A stretch of DNA of 12,838 nucleotides, from the NCBI GenBank assembly GCA_030610025.1, contig JAUWSP010000021.1, positions 1 to 12,838 on the forward strand, given 5' to 3'. Made by a program: the position numbers and the translations under genes. The notes beneath the pieces are model-generated. The model saw only the letters and a list, made by a program, of their open reading frames with translations. It had not been told where the DNA came from and did no database searches. This DNA is from Acidobacteriota bacterium. Its GTDB lineage: Bacteria > Acidobacteriota > Thermoanaerobaculia > Multivoradales > JAHEKO01. Below are positions 6,804 to 12,838 of this stretch, one piece after another; position 1 is the first letter of the stretch; each line of letters opens with the position of its first letter.

Positions 6804-9656
6804 ATGGCATATCGCCGACCTGCAATCGAAGTTATTCAGGAGTTCCAGCAGGCAGCTGCTGCTCTTGCTCTCCCATCCCTACCCGCATGCGTCGTTGGTC
6901 CTGGGTACCAGATCGCCGACGATGTCGACTGCGGTGCGTACTCCGAGCTCAACCTCGCCGTCACGTCCTATTTGTACGTAGGACTGACCTCTGGCGCCTT
7001 GGTCGACCTCGACGACGCACCAACAGGCGACGCAGAGGCCAACGCACACAAGAGCGTAGGGTTCGAGCTGCAGGACCTGTACCTGGTCAAGGAGCCTCCT
7101 CTGCCGGCCGGCAGCCATACGACTGGTAGGCTGGTCACGACAAATCTCTTCCAGGACAATTCAACCGGAGCATTTGCTTCGTTCGACCCGGACGCAGATG
7201 GAGCACCGACCTACTACGTCGAGGTCGTCGATGCCCCTGGCATCGTCGCCGCCGACCAGGGCCGGAAGCTAGTCATCGGCAAGAACAGCGACAACGAGCT
7301 CGTCGTTGCAGCGGAGTGGGTATCTGCCCTGCCGCTGACCGGGGTCGAGTATCGCATCCTCGAGTTCCGCGAGGAAGAGATCTACCCAGAGGACGAGTTC
7401 TCCAATAACGGGATCTCCAAGACCTCGAGTAGCGTCGATGTCAATCCGGGCCTCGAGTCCGTAACTGACGCTACACCGATGACGGTTGTCGAAGGAACGG
7501 TCCTCCTGTCCTGGCGAGCCCTTCGCCCCGACCTCGCCGGCGCCCTGAACGCATTCACCGATCTGGACAGCCTCGAGGCCGTCTTCGGTATCGGCGCCAT
7601 CACGCCTGCCAACATCGGTGCGTACGCTGTCAACCTCGCCCTCCAGAACACCACGACCGAGGTCAACTACACTGGCCTCGATGCTGGTCTCCTCACCAAC
7701 GAGGAGCAGTCATGGCAGGATGCGCTCGAGTATCTCGAGGCGAAAGACGTCTACGGTCTCGCCATCCTGACGCACAACACAGCAGTCCACCAGACCGCCA
7801 AGTCCCACGTCGAGGGTATGTCCCTCTCCAGCGTTGGTCGCGAGCGAGTCTGCTTCTTCAACCGCACCCTGGTCGAGCTCGAGATCCTGGTTCCGGCGTC
7901 CGGCATCGGTACCGTTATCAGTGCCGGTTCCAACAACGGACTGAGCGGCGCCGACAACAAGACCTTCAAGGACCCGACCAACGGTTCGTTCATCACGGAC
8001 GACGTCAACACTGGCCACTACCTGGAAATCAGTGGCTACACAGCGGTCGAGGGTATCGATCGCAGCATTACCCCGAACGAACGAGACTTCCTCAGCGCCG
8101 CGGCGACTCCTGACGAAATCCGTATGGGCAATGCGGCATTCGTCGTCGGCGATATTCTCAAGTGGATCTTGGTACGTGACGCCACCACTGCTGGGAACGA
8201 TCTGGAGTACGATATCACCGGTATTGGCAGCTCTGTGAAGGCTGAGGTCGGTGTGGCTCCGACGGCAGACGAGGTCATGCCAGCAACCTGTCGTGCCTGG
8301 ATCTGCGACCTGATTCGTGCATTCACGATCGACGCGGTCAACGACAAAGTCGAAGTCACAGACAACGAGTGGACATTCGACGACGAGGTGTTCACCGCAG
8401 CTGACATCGGGAAACTCATGTTCGTCAGCGGGATGTCGAACCCAGGCAACAATGGTGTGTTCACGATCGCGTCCGTCCAGCAGGCGTCCGCGCCCGGGAT
8501 CATTCGTACCGTTGAAGCTCCGGCAGCAGTCCAGGATCCACTCGGCGGGGCTGTCGGTGTGAACTTCTACAGCATCGATCGCGAACCGGCTCGGGACTAC
8601 GTGGCCGACTCCGTTGTGGCTGCCAGCCGCATCTGGACCATCCTCGGTGGCGTGTTCACCAGCGATGATGTTGGTCGCAAGATCGACATCGCCGGAACGC
8701 AGAATGGAAACGATGGTGAGTACATCATCGAGGCGATCCTCTCGCCAACCTCGGTGAGAACCGACACATCGAACGTTCCGGTAGCTGACGAAGAGTTCGA
8801 CGGGATCGTCGCCACGCTGACGAAGCTCGACATCGAGTCAATCACGCCAAGCACAACGGAGGCTGCCTACATCATCGGCACCCGCCATGCGATCGCGTCG
8901 GTGGGCTCGGAGAGCCAGCTGGCCCTTTCCTCGGATCCTACTGGCGGCTTCGGAGGCACCCTCGAGGATGTGGTCTATCGCATCACGAAGGACATGACCC
9001 TGAACGAGCAAGCCACCTACCTCAACGGGTACGCGGCCTCGTTTGGAAGCCGTCGTGTCGTCCACACCTGGCCCGACATCTTGGCCGTCTCGGTCAACAG
9101 CGTGGCCACCAAGATTCCTGGCTACTTCGCAGGGCCGATTCTCTCGGGCCTCACGGCAGGGCTGCCAAGTCAGGCTGGCTTCACCAACCTGTCGGTCACT
9201 GGGCTCGTCGGTAGAGAGAACTCTGACGACCTGTTCTCCGATACCCAGCTCGACACGATCGCCGGCGGCGGCAACATGATCTTCGTGCAGCCGGTACCAG
9301 ACACCGCGCTGAGCATTCGCCACCAGCTCACTACCGACGTGACGACGATCTACTACCAGGAGTTCAGCGTCACCAAGAACGTCGACCTGATCGCCAGGTT
9401 CTTCCGTGACCTGTACCGGCCGTTCCTCGGCATCTACAACATCACGGACGGTCTGCTAGACCTCCTGAAGACCCGGGGGGAAGGTGGCATTTCGTACTTG
9501 CTCGAGCAGCGGGCGCCAAGGGTCGGAGCACCGCTTCGTAGCGGTCAGCTAAGCAGGATCGAAGAGTCGGATACTCAGCCAGACACGGTCGAGATCGACG
9601 TCGAGATCAGTATCCCGCTGCCGCTGAACAACATCACCCTGACCCTGCTCGTATAG
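6804..9656 (+). CDS. Tail sheath protein, very large, with repeated insertion
   Basis: The 950-aa product forms the contractile outer cylinder of the tail. The N-terminus (YRRPAIEVIQEF, then LPACVVGPGYQI) is typical of phage tail sheath proteins. The central fold includes SWQDALEYLEAKDVYGLAILT (about 293-315) and the turn into RERVCFFNR. The C-terminal hallmark sequence is present: RRVVHTWPDI near residue 750, then GFTNLSVTG, GNMIFVQPVPD, FFRDLYRPFLGIYN, and a closing strand VEIDVEISIPLPLNNITLTLLV. About 330 extra residues (roughly 360-690) interrupt the core and contain repeated beta modules. Sheaths without such insertions are often 400-700 aa. It has a strong ribosome site (AGGAGG, 6790-6795) and is followed by the tube gene, the standard order in contractile tails. 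Confidence in sheath identity is high. Confidence 0.88.
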   Translation: MAYRRPAIEVIQEFQQAAAALALPSLPACVVGPGYQIADDVDCGAYSELNLAVTSYLYVGLTSGALVDLDDAPTGDAEANAHKSVGFELQDLYLVKEPPLPAGSHTTGRLVTTNLFQDNSTGAFASFDPDADGAPTYYVEVVDAPGIVAADQGRKLVIGKNSDNELVVAAEWVSALPLTGVEYRILEFREEEIYPEDEFSNNGISKTSSSVDVNPGLESVTDATPMTVVEGTVLLSWRALRPDLAGALNAFTDLDSLEAVFGIGAITPANIGAYAVNLALQNTTTEVNYTGLDAGLLTNEEQSWQDALEYLEAKDVYGLAILTHNTAVHQTAKSHVEGMSLSSVGRERVCFFNRTLVELEILVPASGIGTVISAGSNNGLSGADNKTFKDPTNGSFITDDVNTGHYLEISGYTAVEGIDRSITPNERDFLSAAATPDEIRMGNAAFVVGDILKWILVRDATTAGNDLEYDITGIGSSVKAEVGVAPTADEVMPATCRAWICDLIRAFTIDAVNDKVEVTDNEWTFDDEVFTAADIGKLMFVSGMSNPGNNGVFTIASVQQASAPGIIRTVEAPAAVQDPLGGAVGVNFYSIDREPARDYVADSVVAASRIWTILGGVFTSDDVGRKIDIAGTQNGNDGEYIIEAILSPTSVRTDTSNVPVADEEFDGIVATLTKLDIESITPSTTEAAYIIGTRHAIASVGSESQLALSSDPTGGFGGTLEDVVYRITKDMTLNEQATYLNGYAASFGSRRVVHTWPDILAVSVNSVATKIPGYFAGPILSGLTAGLPSQAGFTNLSVTGLVGRENSDDLFSDTQLDTIAGGGNMIFVQPVPDTALSIRHQLTTDVTTIYYQEFSVTKNVDLIARFFRDLYRPFLGIYNITDGLLDLLKTRGEGGISYLLEQRAPRVGAPLRSGQLSRIEESDTQPDTVEIDVEISIPLPLNNITLTLLV
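7900..8850 (+). other. Insertion in the sheath made of repeated beta modules
   Basis: At least two modules are clearly related: residues 524-560 (W-T-F-x3-VFTAADIGK, then SG, then NPGNNGVFTI) and 612-640 (W-T-I-x3-VFTSDDVGRK, then AG, then NGNDGEYII), 88 residues apart. A third, more diverged copy starts around residue 393 (GSFITDDVNTGHYLEISG). A partly similar stretch (VAADQGRKLVIG) occurs near residues 150-162 of the N-terminal part. The copies share W, VFT, D-[IV]-G-[KR], a Gly before the turn and G-N-[ND]-G. The modules probably fold as small surface domains projecting from the sheath. Confidence 0.65.
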
Positions 9657-9670
9657 GGAAGTCCCAGCGT

Positions 9671-9687
9671 AAGGAGAAACAGAGATG
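9671..9687 (+). promoter_or_regulatory. Strong ribosome site of the tube gene
   Basis: AAGGAGAAAC (9671-9680) lies 4 bases before the tube ATG at 9685. The same 10-base sequence precedes the capsid gene, so both very abundant virion proteins share this translation signal. Confidence 0.65.
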
Positions 9688-10473
9688 CCCCTTCGTCCAG
9701 CAGCAACGACGTCCTTCAACAACTGGAACTTCCATCAGCACCACGTCCAAGAAGAGCTCATGGGCGGTGAGTTCGTCTCCGCGGAGACTACGCTCATCGC
9801 CGCAGGCCCACCGAGACTCACCGATATCACCGGCGGTCCAGCGGGGGACGACTCCACAATCGACACAGTCGACGAAGGCGACATGGTGTTCCCGATCGGC
9901 GTACTCGAGAACGTTGGGCTGTCTCAGTCGAAGCAGCTTCAACGAATCTTCGAAATCGGCTCGAGCCGGTCGTATTTCATTCCGGGCCGAACCATCGGTT
10001 CGGTCACTCTGGGTCGCGTGCTTTATCACGGGCCGTCGCTGCTGAAGGTGCTCTACGCTCACTACAAGCAGAGCGCGGCCGGTGCACTCAACTTCATGCA
10101 CGAGGGAAAGGGCTCCGTGATCAACGTAGGCGGCGTCGATATCCCAAGCCCGAACGCCACGCTGCTCGACCTGCCAAGGCTGCAGAATGAGCTGCACCGC
10201 GTCAAGTTCAACCCGGGCTTCGATGATCTGTGGATGAACCTCGCGTCGGACATCTTCAACCAGCCGACCGGGATCGCCATCTATTTCCGCAACCAGCTCG
10301 ACATGACGCTAGGCGCCGTCTACCTCGAGGAGTGCTACGTCCAGGGCCACCAGCTCTCGATCAGCTCGGGCTCTGTCCTCCTGATGGAAGGCGTCAGCCT
10401 TCAGTTCGACCAGGTCCGACCAATCCGAATGCAGCTCCAGGGCGCTGGCCAGCCGCTGTACGCCAACCAGTAG
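9685..10473 (+). CDS. Tail tube protein
   Basis: The 262-aa product follows the sheath gene by 28 bases and is likely the inner tube through which DNA passes. It contains the strand patterns expected of tube proteins: MVFPIGVLENVGLSQSKQLQ (about 68-87), RSYFIPGRTIGSVTLGRV (93-112) and LEECYVQGHQLSISSGSVLL near the C-terminus, which would form the two beta sheets of the ring. A single helix lies between them (LLKVLYAHYKQ). The end (QGAGQPLYANQ) is a short tail. The length is above that of the smallest phage tubes (about 140-200 aa) but fits larger myoviruses. Sheath then tube is the usual order in contractile tails, which supports the assignment. Confidence 0.8.
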   Translation: MPLRPAATTSFNNWNFHQHHVQEELMGGEFVSAETTLIAAGPPRLTDITGGPAGDDSTIDTVDEGDMVFPIGVLENVGLSQSKQLQRIFEIGSSRSYFIPGRTIGSVTLGRVLYHGPSLLKVLYAHYKQSAAGALNFMHEGKGSVINVGGVDIPSPNATLLDLPRLQNELHRVKFNPGFDDLWMNLASDIFNQPTGIAIYFRNQLDMTLGAVYLEECYVQGHQLSISSGSVLLMEGVSLQFDQVRPIRMQLQGAGQPLYANQ

Positions 10474-10476
10474 ACC

Positions 10477-10764
10477 ATGTTCCTGGACGCATTCTCAGAT
10501 GAGCTCGTCCGCGTCGGCCGCACCGGCCTGACAAAGACCGCTCTCCTCGCCGGCAAAAAGACGCGGCTCTTCGAGCGGCTTCTGGCCGCCGGCGCACTGT
10601 CCGGCGCTGCGGGTCATGCTGCCTCGAAGGCGAAGGCTGGGCTCGCCGGCGGGTATGGGCCGGAGGGGACGACCGGAGGCGCTGCGAGCAAGGGAGCCAT
10701 TGGCGGACTGCTGGCCGCCCTGGGTCTCAAGGCACTCGGCAAAATGGGCCGACGCCGGATGTAG
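10477..10764 (+). CDS. 95-aa Gly/Ala-rich protein with shared N-terminal tag
   Basis: The gene begins three bases after the tube stop, so it is probably translated by coupling. Residues 2-14 (FLDAFSDELVRVG) match the tag of the 83-aa protein at 5356. The middle and end are Gly/Ala-rich (LLAAGALSGAAGHAASKAKAG at 36-56, SKGAIGGLLAALGLKALGK at 71-89), forming two hydrophobic segments with small-residue spacing reminiscent of glycine zippers, followed by a very basic end (GRRRM). It could be a membrane-active or packed helical virion protein, or part of the ejection machinery. A holin is possible but nothing specific supports that. It is the last gene before the hairpin terminator. Confidence 0.6.
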   Translation: MFLDAFSDELVRVGRTGLTKTALLAGKKTRLFERLLAAGALSGAAGHAASKAKAGLAGGYGPEGTTGGAASKGAIGGLLAALGLKALGKMGRRRM

Positions 10765-10801
10765 TACTGGACGCTCTGTACGCCCCTCTGTGGGCCTCTA
10801 G

Positions 10802-10830
10802 TCAGCCGGCGATCATCGCCGGCTGATTTC
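10802..10830 (+). terminator. Strong intrinsic terminator closing the tail operon
   Basis: TCAGCCGGCGAT (10802-10813) and ATCGCCGGCTGA (10815-10826) are perfect inverted repeats around one base; a realistic fold is an 11-bp GC-rich stem with a TCA loop. It is followed on the + strand by TTTCGTTT. It lies between two convergent genes. On the minus strand no T-run follows, so it mainly stops + strand transcription. Confidence 0.8.
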
Positions 10831-10859
10831 GTTTGCGGCCAGCAGCGCCCCAGATCTGC

Positions 10860-11366
10860 CTACGTGGCGACCTGCCACACCTCTACCGCAGCGAGGCCCT
10901 GCAGAGCCTTGCTTCGGCAGGCGTCTTCCCATCCCGGAAGCTTGGTCACTTTGCGCACCTTGATGGTGTACATTTCCACCTTGTAGAGCTCGTTCGGTGG
11001 CGCGTAGTCGATCCGAATCGACCGCGGGAAGATCACGTCCATCGCAATAATCAGTAGTTGCAGGACATCCGGGGTCGAGAGCTTCACCGGCCGTAGCGGG
11101 AAGAGTTGGTAGATGTAGTCCTCGCCGTCGCAGGAATGCTCAATCATCCACTTCGAACCCGGCCGGCGGTACTCCTCGTAGATGATCGGCTGCACTACTT
11201 GCACCTTCGCCAGCTGGCCCTTGATCTTCTGGCTCTGCTCGTCGAGCTCCTCGTGCTCGGCGAACACGGCATCGACCTCGGCCGCGCGCTTCTCAACCTC
11301 TACCCGCTGCTGGCGGATCGCATCTGCCTCAGCATCATTCTTGGAAGCATCGAATAGCCGTCCCAT
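10860..11366 (-). CDS. Uncharacterised coiled-coil protein (168 aa)
   Basis: The start chosen is the ATG at 11366 (MGRLFDASKND). A TTG further upstream (11402) lies inside a probable -35 box and has no ribosome site. Residues about 8-55 are highly charged and helical (EADAIRQQRVEVEKRAAEVD, then EELDEQSQKIKGQL) and probably form a coiled coil. The C-terminal two thirds mix strands and a helix (KWMIEHSCDGEDYIYQLFPL, TPDVLQLLIIAMDVIFP, LYKVEMYTIKVRKV). No family is recognised. It is the last gene of the minus-strand group and is separated from its upstream neighbour by 150 bases holding repeats and a promoter candidate. No Shine-Dalgarno site stands before the ATG, in keeping with possible leaderless transcription. 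Confidence 0.65.
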   Translation of the reverse strand: MGRLFDASKNDAEADAIRQQRVEVEKRAAEVDAVFAEHEELDEQSQKIKGQLAKVQVVQPIIYEEYRRPGSKWMIEHSCDGEDYIYQLFPLRPVKLSTPDVLQLLIIAMDVIFPRSIRIDYAPPNELYKVEMYTIKVRKVTKLPGWEDACRSKALQGLAAVEVWQVAT

Positions 11367-11373
11367 GCCAACG

Positions 11374-11402
11374 ACCCTATGGCGACCTGACGCTTCCGTC
11401 AA
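11374..11402 (-). promoter_or_regulatory. Candidate minus-strand promoter next to a T-tract
   Basis: Read on the minus strand, TTGACG (11402-11397) and TAGGGT (11379-11374) are spaced by 17 bases and resemble -35 and TANNNT -10 boxes. An eight-T tract (11415-11408) lies just upstream and could act as an UP element. The ATG starts 7 bases after the -10 box, as in the + strand candidate at 3471-3500, which would give a leaderless or nearly leaderless mRNA. Confidence 0.35.
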
Positions 11403-11452
11403 GAGCTAAAAAAAACAAAGAGTCACCTGTTCGGTTTCGATCCCCGTATTGA

Positions 11453-11514
11453 GGTTGCGTGCCCGTCCTTTACCGTCTGACTGAGAATCCGACGGTAGGG
11501 TTGCGTGCCCGTCC
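11453..11514. repeat. Direct-repeat and hairpin element in an intergenic gap
   Basis: GGTTGCGTGCCCGTCC occurs at 11453-11468 and again at 11499-11514, 46 bases apart. Between the copies, TACCGTC (11471-11477) and GACGGTA (11491-11497) can form a 7-bp stem with a 13-base loop. The element sits in the 150-base gap between two minus-strand genes. It resembles no tRNA. It could be an operator pair, an RNA regulatory element or a remnant of duplication. Confidence 0.75.
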
Positions 11515-11516
11515 GC

Positions 11517-11867
11517 CTAGGTGAAGAGGTAGAGCCGGAACGAGGAGTCCGCGGCCGTAGTCACCGTCAACGCTGTCATCCCGCCATTAGGATTCAGCCA
11601 GATCAGGAACCCGCCGTCGACCGACACCTCGAGCGCTGTGCCGCCATTGACCTTGAAGTCGCCGGCGCCGACTATGCACTCGACGTAGCAGGCCTTGGCA
11701 TCCGTGATCCTACCCATGAGGTCCACGTCAGCCTGAGCGCCGACGATCGCCACATCGTCGACGCTGCGCTCGGTGTAGATGAGCTGGGCGCTGTAGTCCC
11801 TTGACGGCGGCGAAGCCTCATCGGCCAGCGGGAAAGAGATGGTTCCTGCGATCGTGAGAGTAGGCAT
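11517..11867 (-). CDS. Beta-rich small protein, possible virion component (116 aa)
   Basis: The product is nearly all short strands and turns (MPTLTIAGTISFPLAD, ITDAKACYVECIVGAGDF, LEVSVDGGFLIWLN, MTALTVTTAADSSFRLYLFT), consistent with a beta-sandwich. It has no signal peptide or membrane segment. Its start is 9 bases after the exonuclease stop, and the only ribosome-like motif (AGGAG, 11880-11884) is in the end of that gene, about 12 bases away. Small beta-sandwich proteins of this kind occur as minor virion or fibre-associated proteins in large phages, but there is no specific signature, and location in a gene group with an exonuclease does not decide it. Function unknown. Confidence 0.6.
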   Translation of the reverse strand: MPTLTIAGTISFPLADEASPPSRDYSAQLIYTERSVDDVAIVGAQADVDLMGRITDAKACYVECIVGAGDFKVNGGTALEVSVDGGFLIWLNPNGGMTALTVTTAADSSFRLYLFT

Positions 11868-11876
11868 GGGCCGATT

Positions 11877-12671
11877 CTACTCCTGCTCGAGCAACAGCGC
11901 AGCCCGGTCGATCTGGGCAAAGAAGTCCTTGTGCTCCGGCAGCTTCTCGATCCAGTCACAGAGTGCAGTGGCTGCTTCGGTGTAGCTGCCGAGACTGATC
12001 TTCCCGGAAAGGTACTTGAATCGCATGAAGATGAAGGCCGTCTGGAAGACGTCTTGCATGCAGTACGTGTCGATCTCGGCGAACTGGCCGTCCTGCCAGG
12101 CCTTGTAGACCTGTGAGCCATCGATGCCAACCTTACCCGGTAAGCCCATAAGCATGGCCAGATTAGCCATGTGCGGCCGTACGAATGCGCCCTTGTTCGT
12201 CCAGAGCTCGGCTACGTCGAGATGCCAGCCACCGTAGCGATCGCGGTACTCCTTCGACCAGCTGGACTTCTGCCCCTTGTTGTCGAGCAGCTTCCCAAAG
12301 TACCAGGGCATCTGGATGCCGTAGCGGAAGGCTCGTGTTTGCAGGACAGGTACGTCGAAGCCGCGGCCATTCCAGTCGACCAACTTGAGCGGGTTGCCAT
12401 TGGACATCTTGCCACTGGACGCGATGCTCCAACGCTCGACCATCTCTTTTTCTGACTTGCCGCCGGCGAGACCACCTGCAGCACATCCTCCTTTGTGGGG
12501 GATCATCTGGTCGTCGAGCGCAAGCATGCCGATACAGAGCACCTTGTGCGCCCAGATCGGTGGGAATGGATCGTTCGGTTTTGCTCGATCGATCTCGGCC
12601 TGAGTCGGCGTCCACTCAGTCGCTATCTCTGAGCACGGAATCGTCTCGATGTCTTGCACCAGGTATTTCAT
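11877..12671 (-). CDS. Stand-alone DEDDy 3'-5' exonuclease (PolB-exonuclease-like)
   Basis: The 264-aa product has all three DEDDy exonuclease motifs: Exo I with D7 and E9 (VQDIETIP), Exo II with N101 to D106 (WNGRGFDVPVL) and Exo III with Y203-x3-D207 (YCMQD). An HLD (150-152) between Exo II and III is also typical. This matches the predicted 3'-5' exonuclease family related to the exonuclease domain of family B DNA polymerases (Pfam DNA_pol_B_exo2). Such enzymes trim single-stranded 3' ends or mismatches during phage replication, recombination or repair. No polymerase domain follows, so it acts alone or with a partner. The start is supported by GGAGG five bases upstream. It overlaps the partial gene to its right by 56 bases. 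Divalent metal ions would be needed. Confidence is high on family, lower on substrate. Confidence 0.88.
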   Translation of the reverse strand: MKYLVQDIETIPCSEIATEWTPTQAEIDRAKPNDPFPPIWAHKVLCIGMLALDDQMIPHKGGCAAGGLAGGKSEKEMVERWSIASSGKMSNGNPLKLVDWNGRGFDVPVLQTRAFRYGIQMPWYFGKLLDNKGQKSSWSKEYRDRYGGWHLDVAELWTNKGAFVRPHMANLAMLMGLPGKVGIDGSQVYKAWQDGQFAEIDTYCMQDVFQTAFIFMRFKYLSGKISLGSYTEAATALCDWIEKLPEHKDFFAQIDRAALLLEQE

Positions 12672-12838
12672 TGTTCCTCCAGAATTGCCATGACCCTTTG
12701 ACGCGTCTCACCACAGTGCCGAACTCCACCATCTCTTCGTAGGTGAAGTTTCCTGTCTTCCGTGGCAAGTCCTCGGGTTCGATTCTGAAGGCAGTATCGG
12801 TCGACGCTCTGACAATACCGAAGGCGTCGACGCCGGCG
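12616..12838 (-). CDS. Partial gene overlapping the exonuclease start (C-terminal 73 aa)
   Basis: The window ends inside this gene, so only its end is seen; it is not complete. The reading frame is open from 12837 to the TGA at 12616-12618. Its visible part looks protein-like, with G/C-biased third positions and sensible composition (DAFGIVRASTDTAFRIEPED, then YEEMVEFGTVVRRVKGSWQFW). The other minus-strand frame that ends with a TGA overlapping the exonuclease ATG reads as Arg-rich and unlikely. No family recognised. It would overlap the exonuclease gene by 56 bases, which is long; the last 18 or so residues may therefore be constrained by the neighbour. Its identity depends on sequence to the right. 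Confidence 0.5.
   Translation of the reverse strand, partial: AGVDAFGIVRASTDTAFRIEPEDLPRKTGNFTYEEMVEFGTVVRRVKGSWQFWRNNEIPGARHRDDSVLRDSD

Noticed and set aside
10802..10826. Perfect palindrome as a protein operator or attachment site
   Set aside because: It is GC-rich, is followed by a T-rich stretch and sits between convergent genes, so terminator is the simpler reading.
11367..11402. TTG start giving a 180-aa version of the coiled-coil protein
   Set aside because: The TTG is part of a probable -35 box and no ribosome site precedes it; the ATG at 11366 fits better.
11425..11460. T-loop-like sequence GGTTTCGATCCCC suggesting a tRNA
   Set aside because: No 5-bp T-stem, acceptor stem or anticodon arm can be folded around it on either strand.
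12664..12838. Arg-rich minus-strand frame ending in ATGA with the exonuclease start
   Set aside because: Its residues (RRRRRLRYCQS and similar) do not look like a real protein; the frame ending at 12616 does.

Overview
The window is part of the virion-structure region of a tailed bacteriophage (Caudoviricetes) with a contractile tail. The anchors are a major capsid protein (2570-3460), a very large tail sheath protein (6804-9656) and a tail tube protein (9685-10473). They lie in the usual head, neck, tail order on the + strand with short gaps and ATGA-type overlaps. Base composition is fairly GC-rich with G/C-biased third codon positions, and most + strand genes have good Shine-Dalgarno sites. 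The host cannot be assigned from this sequence. No integrase, tRNA, CRISPR array or insertion sequence was seen.

Layout. (1) 2-1984: three poorly characterised proteins just upstream of the capsid genes: an acidic/lysine-rich small protein, a 289-aa protein, and a 259-aa protein with a basic first half, an acidic second half and a strong internal start. Their position suggests scaffold, internal-head or assembly roles, which is inference. (2) 2009-3460: probable head decoration protein, then major capsid protein. (3) 3508-6781: a proline-rich protein, a neck-type protein, an FN3-plus-zinc-knuckle virion protein, an 83-aa protein, a 167-aa protein and a probable tail terminator. Together they probably build the head-tail junction. 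(4) 6804-10764: sheath, tube and a small Gly/Ala-rich protein, closed by a strong hairpin at 10802-10830. (5) 10860-12838: a minus-strand convergent operon with a stand-alone DEDDy 3'-5' exonuclease, a beta-rich small protein, a coiled-coil protein and a partial upstream gene.

How the genes work together: capsid and decoration proteins form the shell, the neck proteins close it and join the tail, and sheath and tube form the contractile injection machine. Tail chaperones, tape measure and baseplate genes are absent, so the tail module must resume beyond the minus-strand block. The portal, terminase and prohead protease are presumably upstream.

Most worth a second look: a 13-residue N-terminal tag shared by two otherwise unrelated small proteins; a roughly 330-residue insertion in the sheath made of repeated beta modules; a possible nested gene before the capsid cluster; two promoter candidates placed identically, 7 nt before their start codons; and a small repeat-plus-hairpin element at 11453-11514.
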